Below, piece after piece: positions 11,925-26,242 of a DNA stretch of 64,000 nt; within the stretch, counting starts at the first letter, position 1; the number at the start of each line of letters is the position of its first letter. Source of the stretch: Cunninghamella blakesleeana (lineage: Eukaryota; Mucoromycota; Mucoromycetes; Mucorales; Cunninghamellaceae); contig JAFCIZ010000006.1 of NCBI GenBank assembly GCA_017871115.1, positions 1,674,001 through 1,738,000 of the forward strand. The letters run 5' to 3'. The translations under genes and the position numbers were made by a program. Under the pieces are notes generated by a model. The model saw only the letters and a program-made list of their open reading frames with translations, was not told the DNA's origin and did no database searches.

Positions 11925-13139
11925 TTTTATTATTATTTATGATTATTATTATATATATTAATAAATTAAATATAATAAATATATTTATACAACAATAACA
12001 ATAGCAATAATAGAAATATATAAAATTATATACAAAAAAATAAAAAATTTAAAAAAATAAAACAATTAGTCGATAAAGAAAAAAAAAAGAGAAAGAGAAA
12101 AAAAGGAGTAAAGTAAAAAGCTTTTTTTTTTTTTTTTGATAGTAAAAATATTTAAACTCCATAAATTTATTATTTTGAAATTTTCATTTGATCTGAAAAT
12201 TGGCAAAGTCACTTTTTTCTTTGCTTTCCTATTTTAAAGTTACTACCTTCTAAAATAAAAATGCTTTCAAGTTACTCTAAAGAATTCAGCATCCTACTGT
12301 TAATCATTTATTATTAATACTGAAACCTTAATTGATATTGTATAAAGCGACCAAAAAAAAAAAAAATAACTTTTGGAAACAGCCAAAGCTTTCCTTCGAT
12401 TAAAGAAATGAGCAGACATATCGTCATGGTTAATATAACATTTAATAGCTTTTTCAAATGGTTACTCGAAGGGTTATCGAAATATGTATTATATATATAA
12501 AGACTATTGTTAAAAGGAACTGATGTATCCTTTTTATTTTATTCTATTTTTTTTATTCTAAACGATATATTTCCCTTCTTATGTATTACAGTTGAAAATA
12601 TATACAGCCGAAGAAGTGATATAAATATACTTGGTATACTTATGAGAGCAATTACTATTGGATTCAAGTAGCTAAGCATAAATGTTAGATAAGTTCATTA
12701 TTTTACTTTCCTTCACCCCTTTTTCAACCATTTTGGTCACTCAACATTTTATTTTTAATGCTTCTTTTTTCTTGCACTATAAAACAATCCATCTCTAACA
12801 ACAAATTTTTTATTTTAATATAATATTGGTTAAATGCATATATTTTAATGACTATATATTTTTAAATGATGCTTTATATAATTATTTTATTGAGTTTCTT
12901 TTTTATGTGTCAAAAAAAAAAAAAAGGCTTCCCTAATTAATTTTTCAAGAAAAATGCTTTTTTAATTGTGTAGACATAATACATTTTATTAATAATTATA
13001 AAAATATGAAAGTATTAGCAAAGAACTTGATATAATTGGGAATTCGTATGGATAGACATAGCTAAAATAATGTTATTTTATCTGACAAAGTAATTGATGT
13101 ATATATAAAAAGTCACTAGGAGATATATTGAAACTAAAT

Positions 13140-13585
13140 ATCTATATACCAGATTGATTTGCTGTAAAAAACAGTAGATAATCTAGTATTTTTAGCTTTT
13201 GGAGGTAGGAAAAGATTATGGATAAAAGATGAACATTAGTCTTAGAACCACAGACCAATAGTTATGTTATGTTAAGAAGAATATCAAATGGCCTGTTTTG
13301 ATCACTAACATGAGAAATTAGCCAAGTCCTAAGGATAATCAGACCAGATGTATATATCATAGCTAAATCCCAAGCTATATACTATCCTATAGTCACACTT
13401 TCTCCATACCAATGCCAAATCTGTTCAAGATAAGAATTAAAGTAAAAAAAATCGATATTTTCTTTCTTTCTTTTTCTCTTGTATGCCCCTTTTTTATTAT
13501 TTTTCTTTCGATGTGTATTTTTTTCTGACCGCTCACTATTATGGTTTTCCCAAAGTGGATTCTTCACAGAAGAACCACCACTAAC
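13140..13585 (-). pseudogene. possible decayed reading frame
   Basis: On the minus strand one frame runs for about 145 codons with two internal stops (TAG after the segment IWHWYGESVTIG, and TAA after FDILLNIT). For DNA this AT-rich, stops would be expected far more often, and the patch has higher GC than its flanks. The frame includes a basic Lys-rich run and the stretch NSYLEQIWHWYGES. I recognise no family. It may be a decayed gene or exon, or chance. Confidence 0.25.
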
Positions 13586-14369
13586 TCAACATGACAGAAC
13601 ATATATATAAATTAAAAAAAAAATACATAAATATTTCTGTTTTCATTGACTTGTATTCCAATATTTTCTACTTTTGGTAATACTGACATCTTTTTTTTTC
13701 ACCAAAGGAAAAGTAGTATTTTACATATATTATTGTTATTATTATTATTATTATTATTATACTTTATTATCATTGATATGTTGCAGTAATTATCATAATT
13801 TTTCATTGTGGCTTCACCTTTTTTCGGATCAAATAAAGTTATTATCTTCATAATTGGAAGCCACCATATATTTTATATACATTAGAAGGTCTATTTAAGT
13901 GAATAGCATATATTAGTATATATATATATATATCAGTAATAATAATACAGGAAATGAAATTTACTATAAAAATCACTTTTTCTTTTTACATTTATGCAAA
14001 TAAAAAAATAAAAAGAGATTGACATATTTACTAGCCAATCAAAAATCAACCTTTTTTTTCCATAAAAAAGCAGTGCCTAAAAAACATATAAACATATACA
14101 AAATGGATAGATTTATATATGTAAATTAAAAATATGTAATGATAATCAATCCATTTTCATAATAAGGTTTATATCATTCTAGTAATAGTATTATTTTTTT
14201 TATTATTTTGAATAACCGATCAAGTAGTAATTCTATAATCAACATGGAAATATGAGTACCCCTTTTTATATTCAGTTTCATATGATTTTTATATCTTTGT
14301 TATTATTATTTTTTATTATTTATTTATTTATTTATTTCAAGTACTATGTATTTATTAAAATGAGCATTC

Positions 14370-14370
<1 letters not shown>

Positions 14371-14402
<32 letters not shown>
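14371..14402. repeat. (TA)n microsatellite
   Basis: About 16 uninterrupted TA units. One of many TA tracts in the window (others near 17883, 23280, 38720, 44870 and 57336). Confidence 0.9.
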
Positions 14403-14405
<3 letters not shown>

Positions 14406-14732
14406 CATTACTATTTTGTTTATATTAATTAATATATTACTATATTAAATGAGAACCTAGTTTAAATGGTGCAGGGTTTTCTGTTTTTTTTTTTTCATAT
14501 ATGTTTTAAGTAATCCATTTTTAGTATTGATTTAAGATAATGACAAGCGTTGACTCAGTCTGTGATTAAATCCTGAAAATTGATTGGCCGATTTTTTTTG
14601 TACGCGGTAGTCATTCTAATAAAAAAATTTTTTTACATATATATTTTTTTTTCTTCTCTTTTTTTTTCTTTTTTCTTTTCTTTTCTAAAATAAATAAACT
14701 ATATTAATAATACTTATTTATCTGTATATAAA

Positions 14733-16225
<1,493 letters not shown>

Positions 16226-16926
16226 AAAAAATAATCAAATCAAATCAAATCCATATTTTAATATAACCCTTTCTCATTTTTATATAATCATTTAGTTTAG
16301 TTTTGTGTTTTTTTTTAAATCATTTATTACATATATAAATATAAATAGAAAATATATTCATTTTTTTTTTTTCATGTTTGTTTTGTCTATATAAAATAAA
16401 ACAATAATCTTGTAGGGTTTTCGACCGTTCCTTCTTAGAATTTTTTTAAAAAACCCCAGCTTTTTTTTTTACTTATAGAATCATTTCAAGAATAAATTTT
16501 ATACTTTTGCATAAAACGAATAATTACCTGGAATTAAGAATGAATTATATAGATATGGATAAATTTTATTTACAGTCTTTTGTAACTTGACAAATAGGCA
16601 AAGGACAGTAAATATATTAGAATAAATAGAATTGTATTTTAGATAATTAAAATAAATAACAAAAAAGCAATGGTCACACAAGTTTTTATTTTATATTAAA
16701 ATATGTATATAAAAAAAAATACTTTACTAAGGATTTTTTTGAACTTCATAATGGAAATCAGTACACCAGTTAGATTTTTTACAAAATTATCATGTAAAAT
16801 AAAAGCAAAGAAAAAAACTGGTAGTTAAAACTCAGATATAAGCCATATTTAATTCCTGCAATTTTTTTTTCTAACTCTTTTAATTTTTTTTAAAAATAAA
16901 TATACAAATAGATTTTTATAAATACA
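16226..16926. other. intergenic
   Basis: About 700 bases, AT-rich with long T runs, between DAHP synthase and CMS1, both on +. A small minus frame (16499-16681) looks like chance. Nothing supported. Confidence 0.4.
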
Positions 16927-17877
16927 ATGGCTAAAAAAGAAAATACAGTATCAGCTGATGCTTTTGAAGATGATTTTGTTGAAGAAGATATTTACTCAGA
17001 TAGTAATGAAATTGAAGACAACGATGAAGACGACAATGATAAAGAAATAAATCAGGAAAAAAGAAAAAGGAGTGAAGTTGAGGAACAAGTGGATAAAACA
17101 AAAGTAGATGAAGAAGCAGCACCTAAAAAGAAACAAAAGAAAAACAATAATAAGAAAAAAGCTAAGAAATCTAATGATATATATCAAGATATGAAAATAT
17201 GGACTGAATCACCTACTATTCAAGCAGAATACCTTCTTGATCGTATGAAAAAAGCCTTACCAACCTTGACAGATTTAGAAATTGTACCTGTATTACCTGA
17301 AAGTTTAGTAGATAATTCAAAATTTAAACAAGAGCATACCATAGATCATTTATCCAACTATGTAAAATTTGGTGTATTAAAACATAAACAGTTAGCAAAG
17401 AAGCCAACTACTTTAGCTTCTCCAAGAGTTTTAGTTATTACACATGCTGCTCTAAGAGCTGCTGATTTAGGACGGTAATTAAATATATATAAATTTATAC
17501 ATTATATATTATCATTATATATTTATTTTTTTTATCTTTACTCCACTCTTTTTTTTTAATATAGTGGATTAAAAGAATTTGCAGAAGTTGCTAGAATTGC
17601 TAAACTTTTTGCCAAACATTTTAAAATGAGTGAACAAGTGGAGTTTTTAAAATCAACACCTATTCATTTAGCCGTTGGAACACCTAATAGAATTTCAGCT
17701 TTAGTAGATAATGGACACTTGAAATTGGATCAGTTAGAATTAGTGGTACTTGATACCGATACATCAAAAGGAAATTATAATATTACAGAAAATTTTGAAG
17801 TACGTGGTGATTTATTTAAATTTCTTAATGGATTCGTTTTTCCTCGTATGAAAGATGGACAGTCAAAATTAGGATTC

Positions 17878-17883
<6 letters not shown>
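16927..17883 (+). CDS. CMS1: CMS1/CMSS1-type ribosome biogenesis protein
   Basis: Two exons, 16927-17474 and 17565-17883; 288 residues (codon CGT split CG/T). An acidic then Lys-rich N-terminus (residues 1-85), typical of nucleolar proteins, precedes a degenerate helicase-like core: SPRVLVITHAALRAADLGRG, then STPIHLAVGTPNRISALVDN and LVVLDTDTSKGNY, closing with a C-terminal phenylalanine-rich end. This is the pattern of CMS1/CMSS1, a protein linked to the 90S pre-ribosome. It lacks a Walker A motif and is not expected to be an active ATPase. The nucleolar role is family knowledge. Confidence 0.85.
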
Positions 17884-17914
<31 letters not shown>

Positions 17915-18940
17915 AAACAAATTCTTCATCATGATCAACAATATAAAAAACAATATATAAACACTAGACTGTTATTTATTTTTATTTTTACTTCTATATT
18001 AATTTAATATTATAATCATCCTGTCATCGATTAATGCATAATAAATAAAACATTTATTTTTATTTTTTTCTTATTGTAAATAATAATAATAATAACTATA
18101 CTCAAAGAATACATTTTATTACTTTAATTATTTCTTTATAAATTTAAAAGTTTCTTTTCCTAAATTGATATAGTATTTGAGAATGATTTAAAGTTTTTTT
18201 TTAAATTTATTTAAATCCTCTCTAATATCTTCTTTTTTGGAGGAGGAAAGAGTTTCTGAAAACTGTAATCCGGTCTGATAGTAATACAAACCCGATTGAA
18301 TGTTGGATCTGATTAATGGGTGGTATCCATCTTTTTGGACCTTAAAATAAGGCTCGTTTACCCAAAAGCAAACACATTTTAGCTTCACTGATTAGATTTA
18401 ATCTGTCGGATTGGATTTTAGTGAACTGGTATATGGTAATTTCCATGGTTACTATTATTAATATATGCATGTTTTTGTATTTCATAAAATAAAATACTTT
18501 TTCGAAGATTTTTTTTCTGCAGTAGAAGGAAAAAAAATACAAAAAGATAAAATGTATTATGGCAAAGAAAAAAAAAAGATTACTTGTAGAGTGATGAGCC
18601 TATATATAAGTACTTATTTTGTCATACTGAAAAGTTTAATATTATGCATTACTATTGATAAGTTATTGTGAATAATTGGAAAACTGTTATATATATATAT
18701 ATGTATAAATAAAGATGTTAAACTATTGTTTTGACTATATATAAAATAAAATAAAATAAAATAAAATAGAATGAATATATGAAAAGTATGTATATAAATG
18801 TATATGATAATCATCATAACAATAAAAAAAGAAATATATATATATATATGTTTTTTAAGAACTAAAAAATGATAATAATAATGAACATGAATAAAAAATA
18901 TCTATTGATAATACCATAAAAACACTGATTTTTTATAATA
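17884..18940. other. intergenic between convergent CMS1 and LSH genes
   Basis: TA microsatellite directly after the CMS1 stop, then AT-rich DNA. A distinct, less AT-rich patch at about 18190-18450 holds a frameshifted minus-strand reading frame, listed separately. ATAAA pentamer repeats occur near 18740-18765. Confidence 0.5.
18188..18446 (-). pseudogene. frameshifted reading frame of unknown family
   Basis: Two minus-strand frames abut at about 18344-18350. The first, from ATG at 18446, contains RLNLISEAKMCLLLGKRALF and hits TAA. The second, shifted by one base at a run of T, continues with KDGYHPLIRSNIQSGLYYYQ and ends at 18188. Joined they would make a protein of about 85 residues of normal, helical-looking composition. 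No plausible intron (minimum length, splice signals) bridges the shift. It may be a pseudogene, a gene remnant or a base-calling error. Family not recognised. Confidence 0.35.
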
Positions 18941-21900
18941 TTAGGCTCTTGTTGCAAGGATTTCATTTTTATCATCTTTCATTTCCGACTCCCCAAGTTC
19001 TCTAAAACCACCAGAAATGCTTGTATTTTGGGACTCAAAGACATGTTCGCTTCGATCTAATAATTTTTCAAGATCTTCATCAGAAATAACTTTATCGCCT
19101 TGAGATACAATTTGAACTTGTTCACCATCTTCGGAAGCAAGGATTTCAGCTAATTCACGAATATTTACTTCTTGTTCCTTTTTTGCACCGCTTGACATGG
19201 ATGAGATAGGTGTTTTGAATTTTCCTTTTTTTAAAAAATAAAAGAAAATAAAAAGTAGAAATCGTGTTAATATAAATATGTCAGAAATATTATTATTATT
19301 ATTATTATTATTAAAAAGTTATTATCTATTTTTACCTTTGCTTATAACTAATTTTTCTAATCTTCTTTTAGCGGTAGCTCGCTCTAAGATTTTAGCTTCT
19401 ACAGTATTAGCAGCAACAAATCGATATACCAATACAGGTTTCTTTTGACCAATACGATGCACACGATCTTGAGCTTGAAGATCCATTTGAGGATTCTAAT
19501 TAGGGTAAATAAAAAATAAAAAATACGTTAATATAAAATTTAAACTATCATTTTTTTTAAAAATAAAATAAAAAAAAACTGTATATATATATATTACCCA
19601 ATCACTATCAAAAATAATAACGGTGTCAGCGCCAGTTAAATTAATCCCTAAACCACCAGCGCGAGTGGATAGTAAAAATAATTTCACAGGACTTGTAGGA
19701 TCATTAAATTCATCAATTTGTTGCCGACGAACTTCTTGACTAACGCTACCATCCAAACGACAAATAGACCACCCTTTTAACGCAGTAGCCCAATCTTCTA
19801 AAATATCCAACATTTTTGTCATTTGTGAGAATACCAAAACTTTATGACCACGATCAAATAATGCTGTTAATAAGCGATCTAATAATAAAACTTTTCCAGA
19901 TTGAGCAGCTAAATCATTATTTAATACAGCAGTGTTGGTTTTAGGGTCAATGGGCCAATCAAATAAAAAGGGATGGTTACATACTTTTCTCAATTGCATG
20001 ACGATATTTTGAAGATGAAGTGAATTAACATGTTTGATGGCGGTTTGCACTTCATATTTTTGCCCTATAGCAACATTGTCTGGTACGCTGATGGTAGGTG
20101 CCGGGTCTTGCTCTTTTAATGAATTAAAGAAGGCTCGATCAGAAGATTGTTTATAATTTACTGTTTGTAATGCACGTACGGATTTTCGTGGTTGAGTTGA
20201 CTTTTTATCATCTTCTTTGTCTTCTTTACCAGTTTGTTCACTATTATTGTTATTATCATCTTTATTTTCATTGGGCTCGATATCATTTATTGTTGTTGGA
20301 TCAGCGTCAATACTTTTATTTTCATCCCCTTTTGATGTCTTTTTTTTAATAAGGTAGTCCCGAACATCTCGTTTGATAATAGCGTCGTATAGTTGTTTCT
20401 GGGATATTGTTAAAGGTGCGTATAGTAAATATTCCTTTTTTTTAGGTAAAGAGTGTTCGACTAAAATAAAGTTAAAAATTAGGAATTATGAGAATTAGAA
20501 TACTCTTACTATTAATAGTTATATAATATGCATTTATATTATTACCATCTGTTTTTAATCGTCTTAATAAAAATGGTTTTAAAATAGTATGAAGACTAGT
20601 AATGATTTGATCTTCTTCTTCTTCTCTTATAATACGTTCTTGTCCACTCTTTTGATGGATATCAGAGAAATTAAACCTTCAAATAATATAAATAATAAAT
20701 GATTTGAGATTGGTATATAATCGTTTATTATAAGTATATATATATATATATATATATTTTATTTTTATTTTATTTTTATTTTTATTTTTATTTTTTTTAT
20801 TTTTTATTTTTATTTTTTTTTTTAAAAAAAAAAAGTCATTATCTTACCATGATTCAAACATATCTAAATTATCAAAGATATCAGGTAGCAAAAAGTTTAA
20901 CAAACTCCATAATTCTGCCAAGTTATTCTAATGTAATTTAAAAGATAGATATATAAATATTTTAGTTGATAGTTTACTTTTATTTTTTTAAAATATATAC
21001 TTATTCTTTGTACATTTCTTCCTTTCTTTCTATTCAAGTATATGTATACATATTACATTACCTGTAATGGAGTACCAGTTAATAATAGACGATTAGCACT
21101 AGTATAAGTCTTGAGTTCTCTAATTAATCTACAGTTCATATTTTTTAAACGATGACCTTCATCCACGACAATATATTTCCAGTTGTATTTTTGCAAATGT
21201 TTTCTGTCATTCATAACAATTTCATAACTGGTGACCACAATAGGAAATTCAAATTTTGTTTGATTTTTTTTCTGCATTTTTCTATTGATTAAATGTTGAC
21301 GTTCTTCTTTACTACCATGGTAAAGTACAACTGGAATTGTAGGAGTAAATCTAAAATAAAATAAAAATAAAATAAGTTATCAAAAAGTCAATAAATAAAT
21401 AATCATCATTTAATATATTAAAATAAAAATAAAAATTATATGTATCTCTATTAATAAAAACAGTAATAATAATAAATGTTACCTTTTAAATTCATTCACC
21501 CAATTAGCAAGAGTAGATAAAGGAGTAACAATTAAATAAGGACCCGAAACATCCATAGCTTTTAAATGGGCAATAAAACTAATGGTTTGTAATGTTTTAC
21601 CAAGACCCATTTCATCAGCCAAAATACCATTTAAACCATTTTCCCATAAACTAATAAGCCATTCAACACCAGCCAATTGATAATCACGTAAAACGCCACC
21701 GGTCACCAAACTAGGTTGACGCGCTGAAATTGTAGGTTTCACCAACTTTGTATCTAAGTTTTCATCTTTTTCTTGTTGAATAGCTGATATAATATTAGAT
21801 TGTTGTTGTTGTTGTTGTTCTTTACTTTTTTTAATATGGTCTTCATCTAAATAATCTTGTAGTTGATACTCTGCGTCGTTGATTTTTCTTCTTTTCCCTG

Positions 21901-22689
21901 AATTATTATTGGATGAAGGTGTTGATTTACGAGTTGTTCCTTTTTTATCGGATGCTACAGTTGGTGTTGTTGTCTTGGTTGTATTTGCTGCTGCTGCTGC
22001 GTCAAGTTTAGCTGCTTTTTCTCTTGCTTCTTCTTGCTGTTTAGCTAACCGTTGTCCTAAGATTGCAGCATATGCCCCAGATTTTTCTAATAAAAACCTC
22101 AATCTTTTCATTCGTTGGTCTTTTACTGTACTATCAAATTGTACTTGTGCCTATAGACAACATAGTTAAAAAGAAAGAAGAAGAAAAGAAATGGTATATT
22201 AGTAAAATGATATGGATACTATAGTTTATATATTTGATAGTTTTATTTTTGTTATTTTTGTTATATGGTGGTTGATTTTTTTTAAAAAGTTTCATATCAC
22301 GTATTAGTATTTTATCTTTTTATCTTTTATCTTTCTCTCTCTCGAGTATGTTTATTAAACTTACTTCTTTTTGCATACGAGCATCGTGTTCACGTTTGGT
22401 TTCTACAGCCATGGCTTCTTCTTCCTTTACCATGGAATTTGTGATTTCGATAGCTTCTGTGTCCTTGCTGGTGGTAGTTTGATTTTGATCCACTGAAGAA
22501 TCTAATTTTTTGGTTTCCTGAATGAAAATAACAATAACAATAACAACAATAATAACAATAACAATAATAATAATAATAATAAATAATTGTCATTATTATT
22601 ATCGGTTTGAGATGTACTATATTCGCATATATAGTTATATAATGAGAACTTACAGCAGAATCATTAAGAGTTAAATCTTCGATAGACAT
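18941..22689 (-). CDS. SNF2-family chromatin remodeller, LSH/HELLS (IRC5) type
   Basis: Nine exons read downward: 22689-22654, 22517-22365, 22150-21483, 21350-21062, 20927-20848, 20676-20546, 20460-19598, 19495-19336, 19224-18941; 887 residues, all phases closing. The ATPase lobe 1 has [20 protein letters not shown], Walker [19 protein letters not shown], Walker [11 protein letters not shown] and LLLTGTPLQ; lobe 2 has [34 protein letters not shown] and [12 protein letters not shown] in place of DEAH, and [20 protein letters not shown] upstream, mark the LSH/HELLS/DDM1 subfamily. These proteins slide nucleosomes and in several lineages support heterochromatin and DNA methylation. An acidic/Asn-rich insert lies between the lobes. 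A second recogniser domain (bromo-, chromo-) is absent. Confidence 0.93.
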
Positions 22690-24159
22690 GATTTGATAAA
22701 ATTATTTTGAAAAATAAAGAGAAAAAAGTGTTTTTTACTGTCAAAATTTTTTATCACCAAAAAGTTTAAAAATTTAAACCCCGTTTTTATATAACCCTTC
22801 TAGATAAAATCTACCCAAATATTAGTTTTCCTTATGTACCTTTTTTTTTGCCATTATTTTTAAATAAATAAAATGTTTTATTTATGCTTAATAAAAAATA
22901 TTTTTTTATGTATATTACTTTATTTTATATCTCTTTAATAATACCAGAAGCATAAAATAATTTTTTATTTATGAAAAAGCTAAAAATTAATAAATACTTT
23001 AAATTAAATATTCAATTATTTCCATAAATAATAAATCAATTGATTTGGTATTTTAGCAGTACATAAGATACTTATTCTCTTTGAAGCGTAAAATTTTCAT
23101 AAAATTATACTGAATGTAGATGGATTTATTTAATCCATAAATTTCAGGCTAAAAAAACATGAATCTCGACAAATGGTCGAGATTATCGCATGAAAAACCA
23201 ACCTACATGTAGAGAGCAATCATACTAGTTTTTGAAATATTCATTCCGTTAGTTTTTTATCTATGGAGATAAATGGGCATATATATATATATATATATAT
23301 ATAGCTTGAAATATTACTATTAAATAATATATTTATAAATTTTTATTTTATACTCTTGATATTATTTATTTTTTTATTTTTTAAAAAAAATAAAGTGAAA
23401 AGAAGCATATAAAAGAAAAGGTAAAAATTAAAAAAAAAATTTGCAGGAACTTTTGACTCTAATTCGTAGCGCATAAACTAACAGGTGTAACATAAATTGA
23501 CTACTGTTTATTACTCGAAGTAATTAAAATACAGAAAATGAAAAATAGAATAGAAACTTAAATAAAAGAAAGCATGCAAATAAAAAAAGAGTGACGAAAT
23601 AGACAGACTAAAAAAAAATTAAACGAATAAACGATCTAAGAGACTTGTGAAATCAATGAGATACTTTGTATTTTCTATTACTATAGCATTTTTTTTTTAA
23701 AAAAAAATGCGTAATCAAATGATAATTTTTCAATTTGGCGAATATAATAATAAGAGCTAGTTCTTATAAAAAAGTTGAGTACATATTTTTAAAATATATA
23801 AAATAATAGTAGTTTTCATTTTGTTTTTAGTGCTATATAGATAAGAATAATAATGAATAAAATAAGAATAACAATATAAATATAACTATCTATATAATAA
23901 TAGTAATGATAATAATAATAATAATAGAACTCATATACAAACATAAAGCATAATAAAAGTAAAGAAAATTCACTGAAAATAAAATAAAAACAGTAAAAAA
24001 TTTACTAGTAAGTAAAAAAAAAAAAAAGAACAAGATAAATAAATAATACGTATATAATATATAAAAAAACGGGTGGGTATAAACAAAATATGAGTAATAT
24101 ATATAATTGATTTTTGCACAAACATACTTCTTTTTTCTTTTCTTTTTTCAAATATATAT
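22690..24159. other. intergenic
   Basis: About 1.5 kb of AT-rich DNA. AAACCCCG at 22776-22783 lies about 90 bases upstream of the LSH start. A cluster of inverted repeats at 23114-23212 is listed separately, and a TA tract lies at about 23280-23303. No gene seen. Confidence 0.5.
23114..23212. other. cluster of nested inverted repeats, possible structured RNA
   Basis: ATGTAG (23114-23119) pairs with CTACAT (23203-23208). Inside lie two perfect hairpins: ATGGATT/AATCCAT (23120-23126 and 23132-23138, 5-base loop) and AATCTCGAC/GTCGAGATT (23162-23170 and 23176-23184, 5-base loop). The second stem is GC-containing in otherwise AT-rich DNA. It could be a small RNA, a binding site or chance; no family recognised. 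Confidence 0.3.
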
Positions 24160-26123
24160 TTAAATCAATTTCGTAGATAAGATTAAAGAAGAAGGTGAAG
24201 TATTGGTAGTAGAGGTAAAACTTGCACGTTGATTATCCAATTGAGATTTAGATTTATTAATATGATCAAACAAATGATCCAATTCATCATCCATTGATTT
24301 CTTTTGCTGTTTTTGATGTTGTGACCATTCAGCATCTTGATTACTCATTCTTCTTTTTTCCATTCGATCTACTTTTTGAAATATACGATCAATAAAAATT
24401 TCGCGTTCTTTGACATCAGTTAGAGAATAACGTTGTCGATTAAATTGAGGTCGGTTCATCATTTTTGTCAATCTATCTGTCATGGTAGTCATTTCATCAA
24501 TCATTAATTCTTCATTGGATCTCCAATCCTATTATATAATATATAAGAGAAAGAAGAAAAAGAAGAAATTAACAAATATATTAAATGAAATAATATATAT
24601 ATTAAATAGTTATATATTTTTACCTGATTCACTAATCTTCCGCGCTGAACACGATCCATTATTTTATGAATACCCGCTATATCCATTTTCTTTTTAAGTC
24701 TAGTATCCATTATGACCCTTTGATTATCTAATGAACGAACGGCCGAACGTTGTATTTGAGACATTAAATCTTGTAACATGGTTTGTTTTGAAAGTAAATC
24801 AGGCAAAGAAGCTCTTTGATTTTCCATTCGACCACGAGATAGTCGTTCGATAGTTTTTCCCATAGTAGCAGCGGCTAATTCCTTTGTTTGCTTTTCAGTC
24901 ATATCCACTCGCTGATTATTTAATCTAGGCGTTAAGGTTGAAAGTCGGTCAATGGCTGATAATAAATTATCTAATTCAAAGCGTGTTTTTTCATTTTGTT
25001 TAATATATTCAGAAAGTAAAGGATTGGTGGCCGTTGTATTATTCTCTTTTTTTTTATCATCTAATTTAGTTGTCGTTGTAAAAGCAGGAGATATAGGATC
25101 AACTTCATTATCATTGGCAATGATATCATGATATGCAGGAGGAGGTAAAGTGAAATCCAAAGTGCTAGGTCGGTCGTGGGCTAAGCAAGTTACTGCTTCA
25201 ATCAAATGATCCAATTCTTCCCATAACAAAGATAATTCATTGTTTTCCTTCTTTTTCTTTTTATTATTATTCGTGCTATTAGTATTGGTCTGTGATGATG
25301 CTGATAATGATGTATTCATTTTTTCTTTCTGTAAAAGAGTCATGCTTTCACGCAATTGAGTATAAACAGTTGAATTAGGTGAATTAGGCGATAAAGGAGA
25401 AGTGGGTTGTAGTGGTTGTTGTTGTTGTTGAGTACCAAAATCTAAAATACGATATAAATGGAGTAAAAGAGCAGCTAAAGAACAACATAAATTATAATCA
25501 GAATTAGCATCAATAAACCAAGCTTGATGCGTATCCAACATTTTTTGTACATTAGATAAAGTTGTCATAGCAGGAGAGGATTCACTCCTTTTCATATTCG
25601 ATTGTTGTTGTTGAGTTATTTCTGACATATATGTAAGACTATTTGTTGTATGAGCAATAGAACCTAATAAAGAAGAAGAAGCGTTACCAAGTATCATCTT
25701 TTCATGTAAAGACGAGTCGGATAACCTTCTTTCAGCTTTTGTGGTAGTAGACATATCATTAACAAGCTGACGAAGTAAAGAATCAAGTGCTTGTAAACAT
25801 ACTGTTTTAACTGTTTGTAAGGACTGCTCTAATTCTTTTGATAATAAGCCATTATCTTCTTTTTCTTCTTCTTCTATTTCTTTTACTTCATCTTCCACTT
25901 TTTTTTCTTTTTGTACTTCAGGTTGATATATATCATCATAATTAATAGCTTCTAAAATAAGCTGCTCCAATTCTTTTTCAATAGTCATATCGTTAGAAGA
26001 AGAAGTAGCTGCTGATTCATTATGGGTAGTTGCTGGGGAAGTATTTACAGTAATGGCTGATGGCTAAAATAGAACAAAATAAACATTAATAAAAAACTAT
26101 ACACAATGCTAATAAAATAATAC

Positions 26124-26155
<32 letters not shown>

Positions 26156-26242
26156 AAGTAATAGATTATATATTATTATAAATATAATCCTTACAGCTAT
26201 TGATTGTTTCTTTGAAGGTTTTGGCTTTTCTAAAGTGGCCAT
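24160..26242 (-). CDS. unrecognised protein with a ~33-residue NQR-type repeat
   Basis: Three exons read downward: 26242-26195, 26063-24624, 24528-24160; 618 residues, all phase 0. The N-terminal half is helical with an acidic stretch and poly-Q/N tracts, including CLQALDSLLRQLVNDM and the stretch LAALLLHLYRILDF. From about residue 385 to 600 a short motif recurs: RLNNQRVDM, RMENQRASL, SLDNQRVIM, RLVNQDW, FNRQRYSL, RMSNQDAEW, QLDNQRASF. Copies lie about 28-36 residues apart, each after a helix of the type IxRLSxGR. No signal peptide, membrane segment or catalytic motif is evident. I do not recognise the family; the periodic helix-plus-NQR layout suggests a scaffold or binding repeat, which is inference. 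Confidence 0.8.

Larger units (their letters stand above)
11925..14732. other. long intergenic region
   Basis: About 2.8 kb upstream of both PABP (-) and DAHP synthase (+). Mostly A/T runs, an ATT repeat (13735-13760) and a TA microsatellite (14371-14402). A less AT-rich patch at about 13140-13590 carries an interrupted minus-strand reading frame, listed separately. The last 100 bases are T- and CT-rich, with ACGCGGT at about 14600. Confidence 0.5.
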
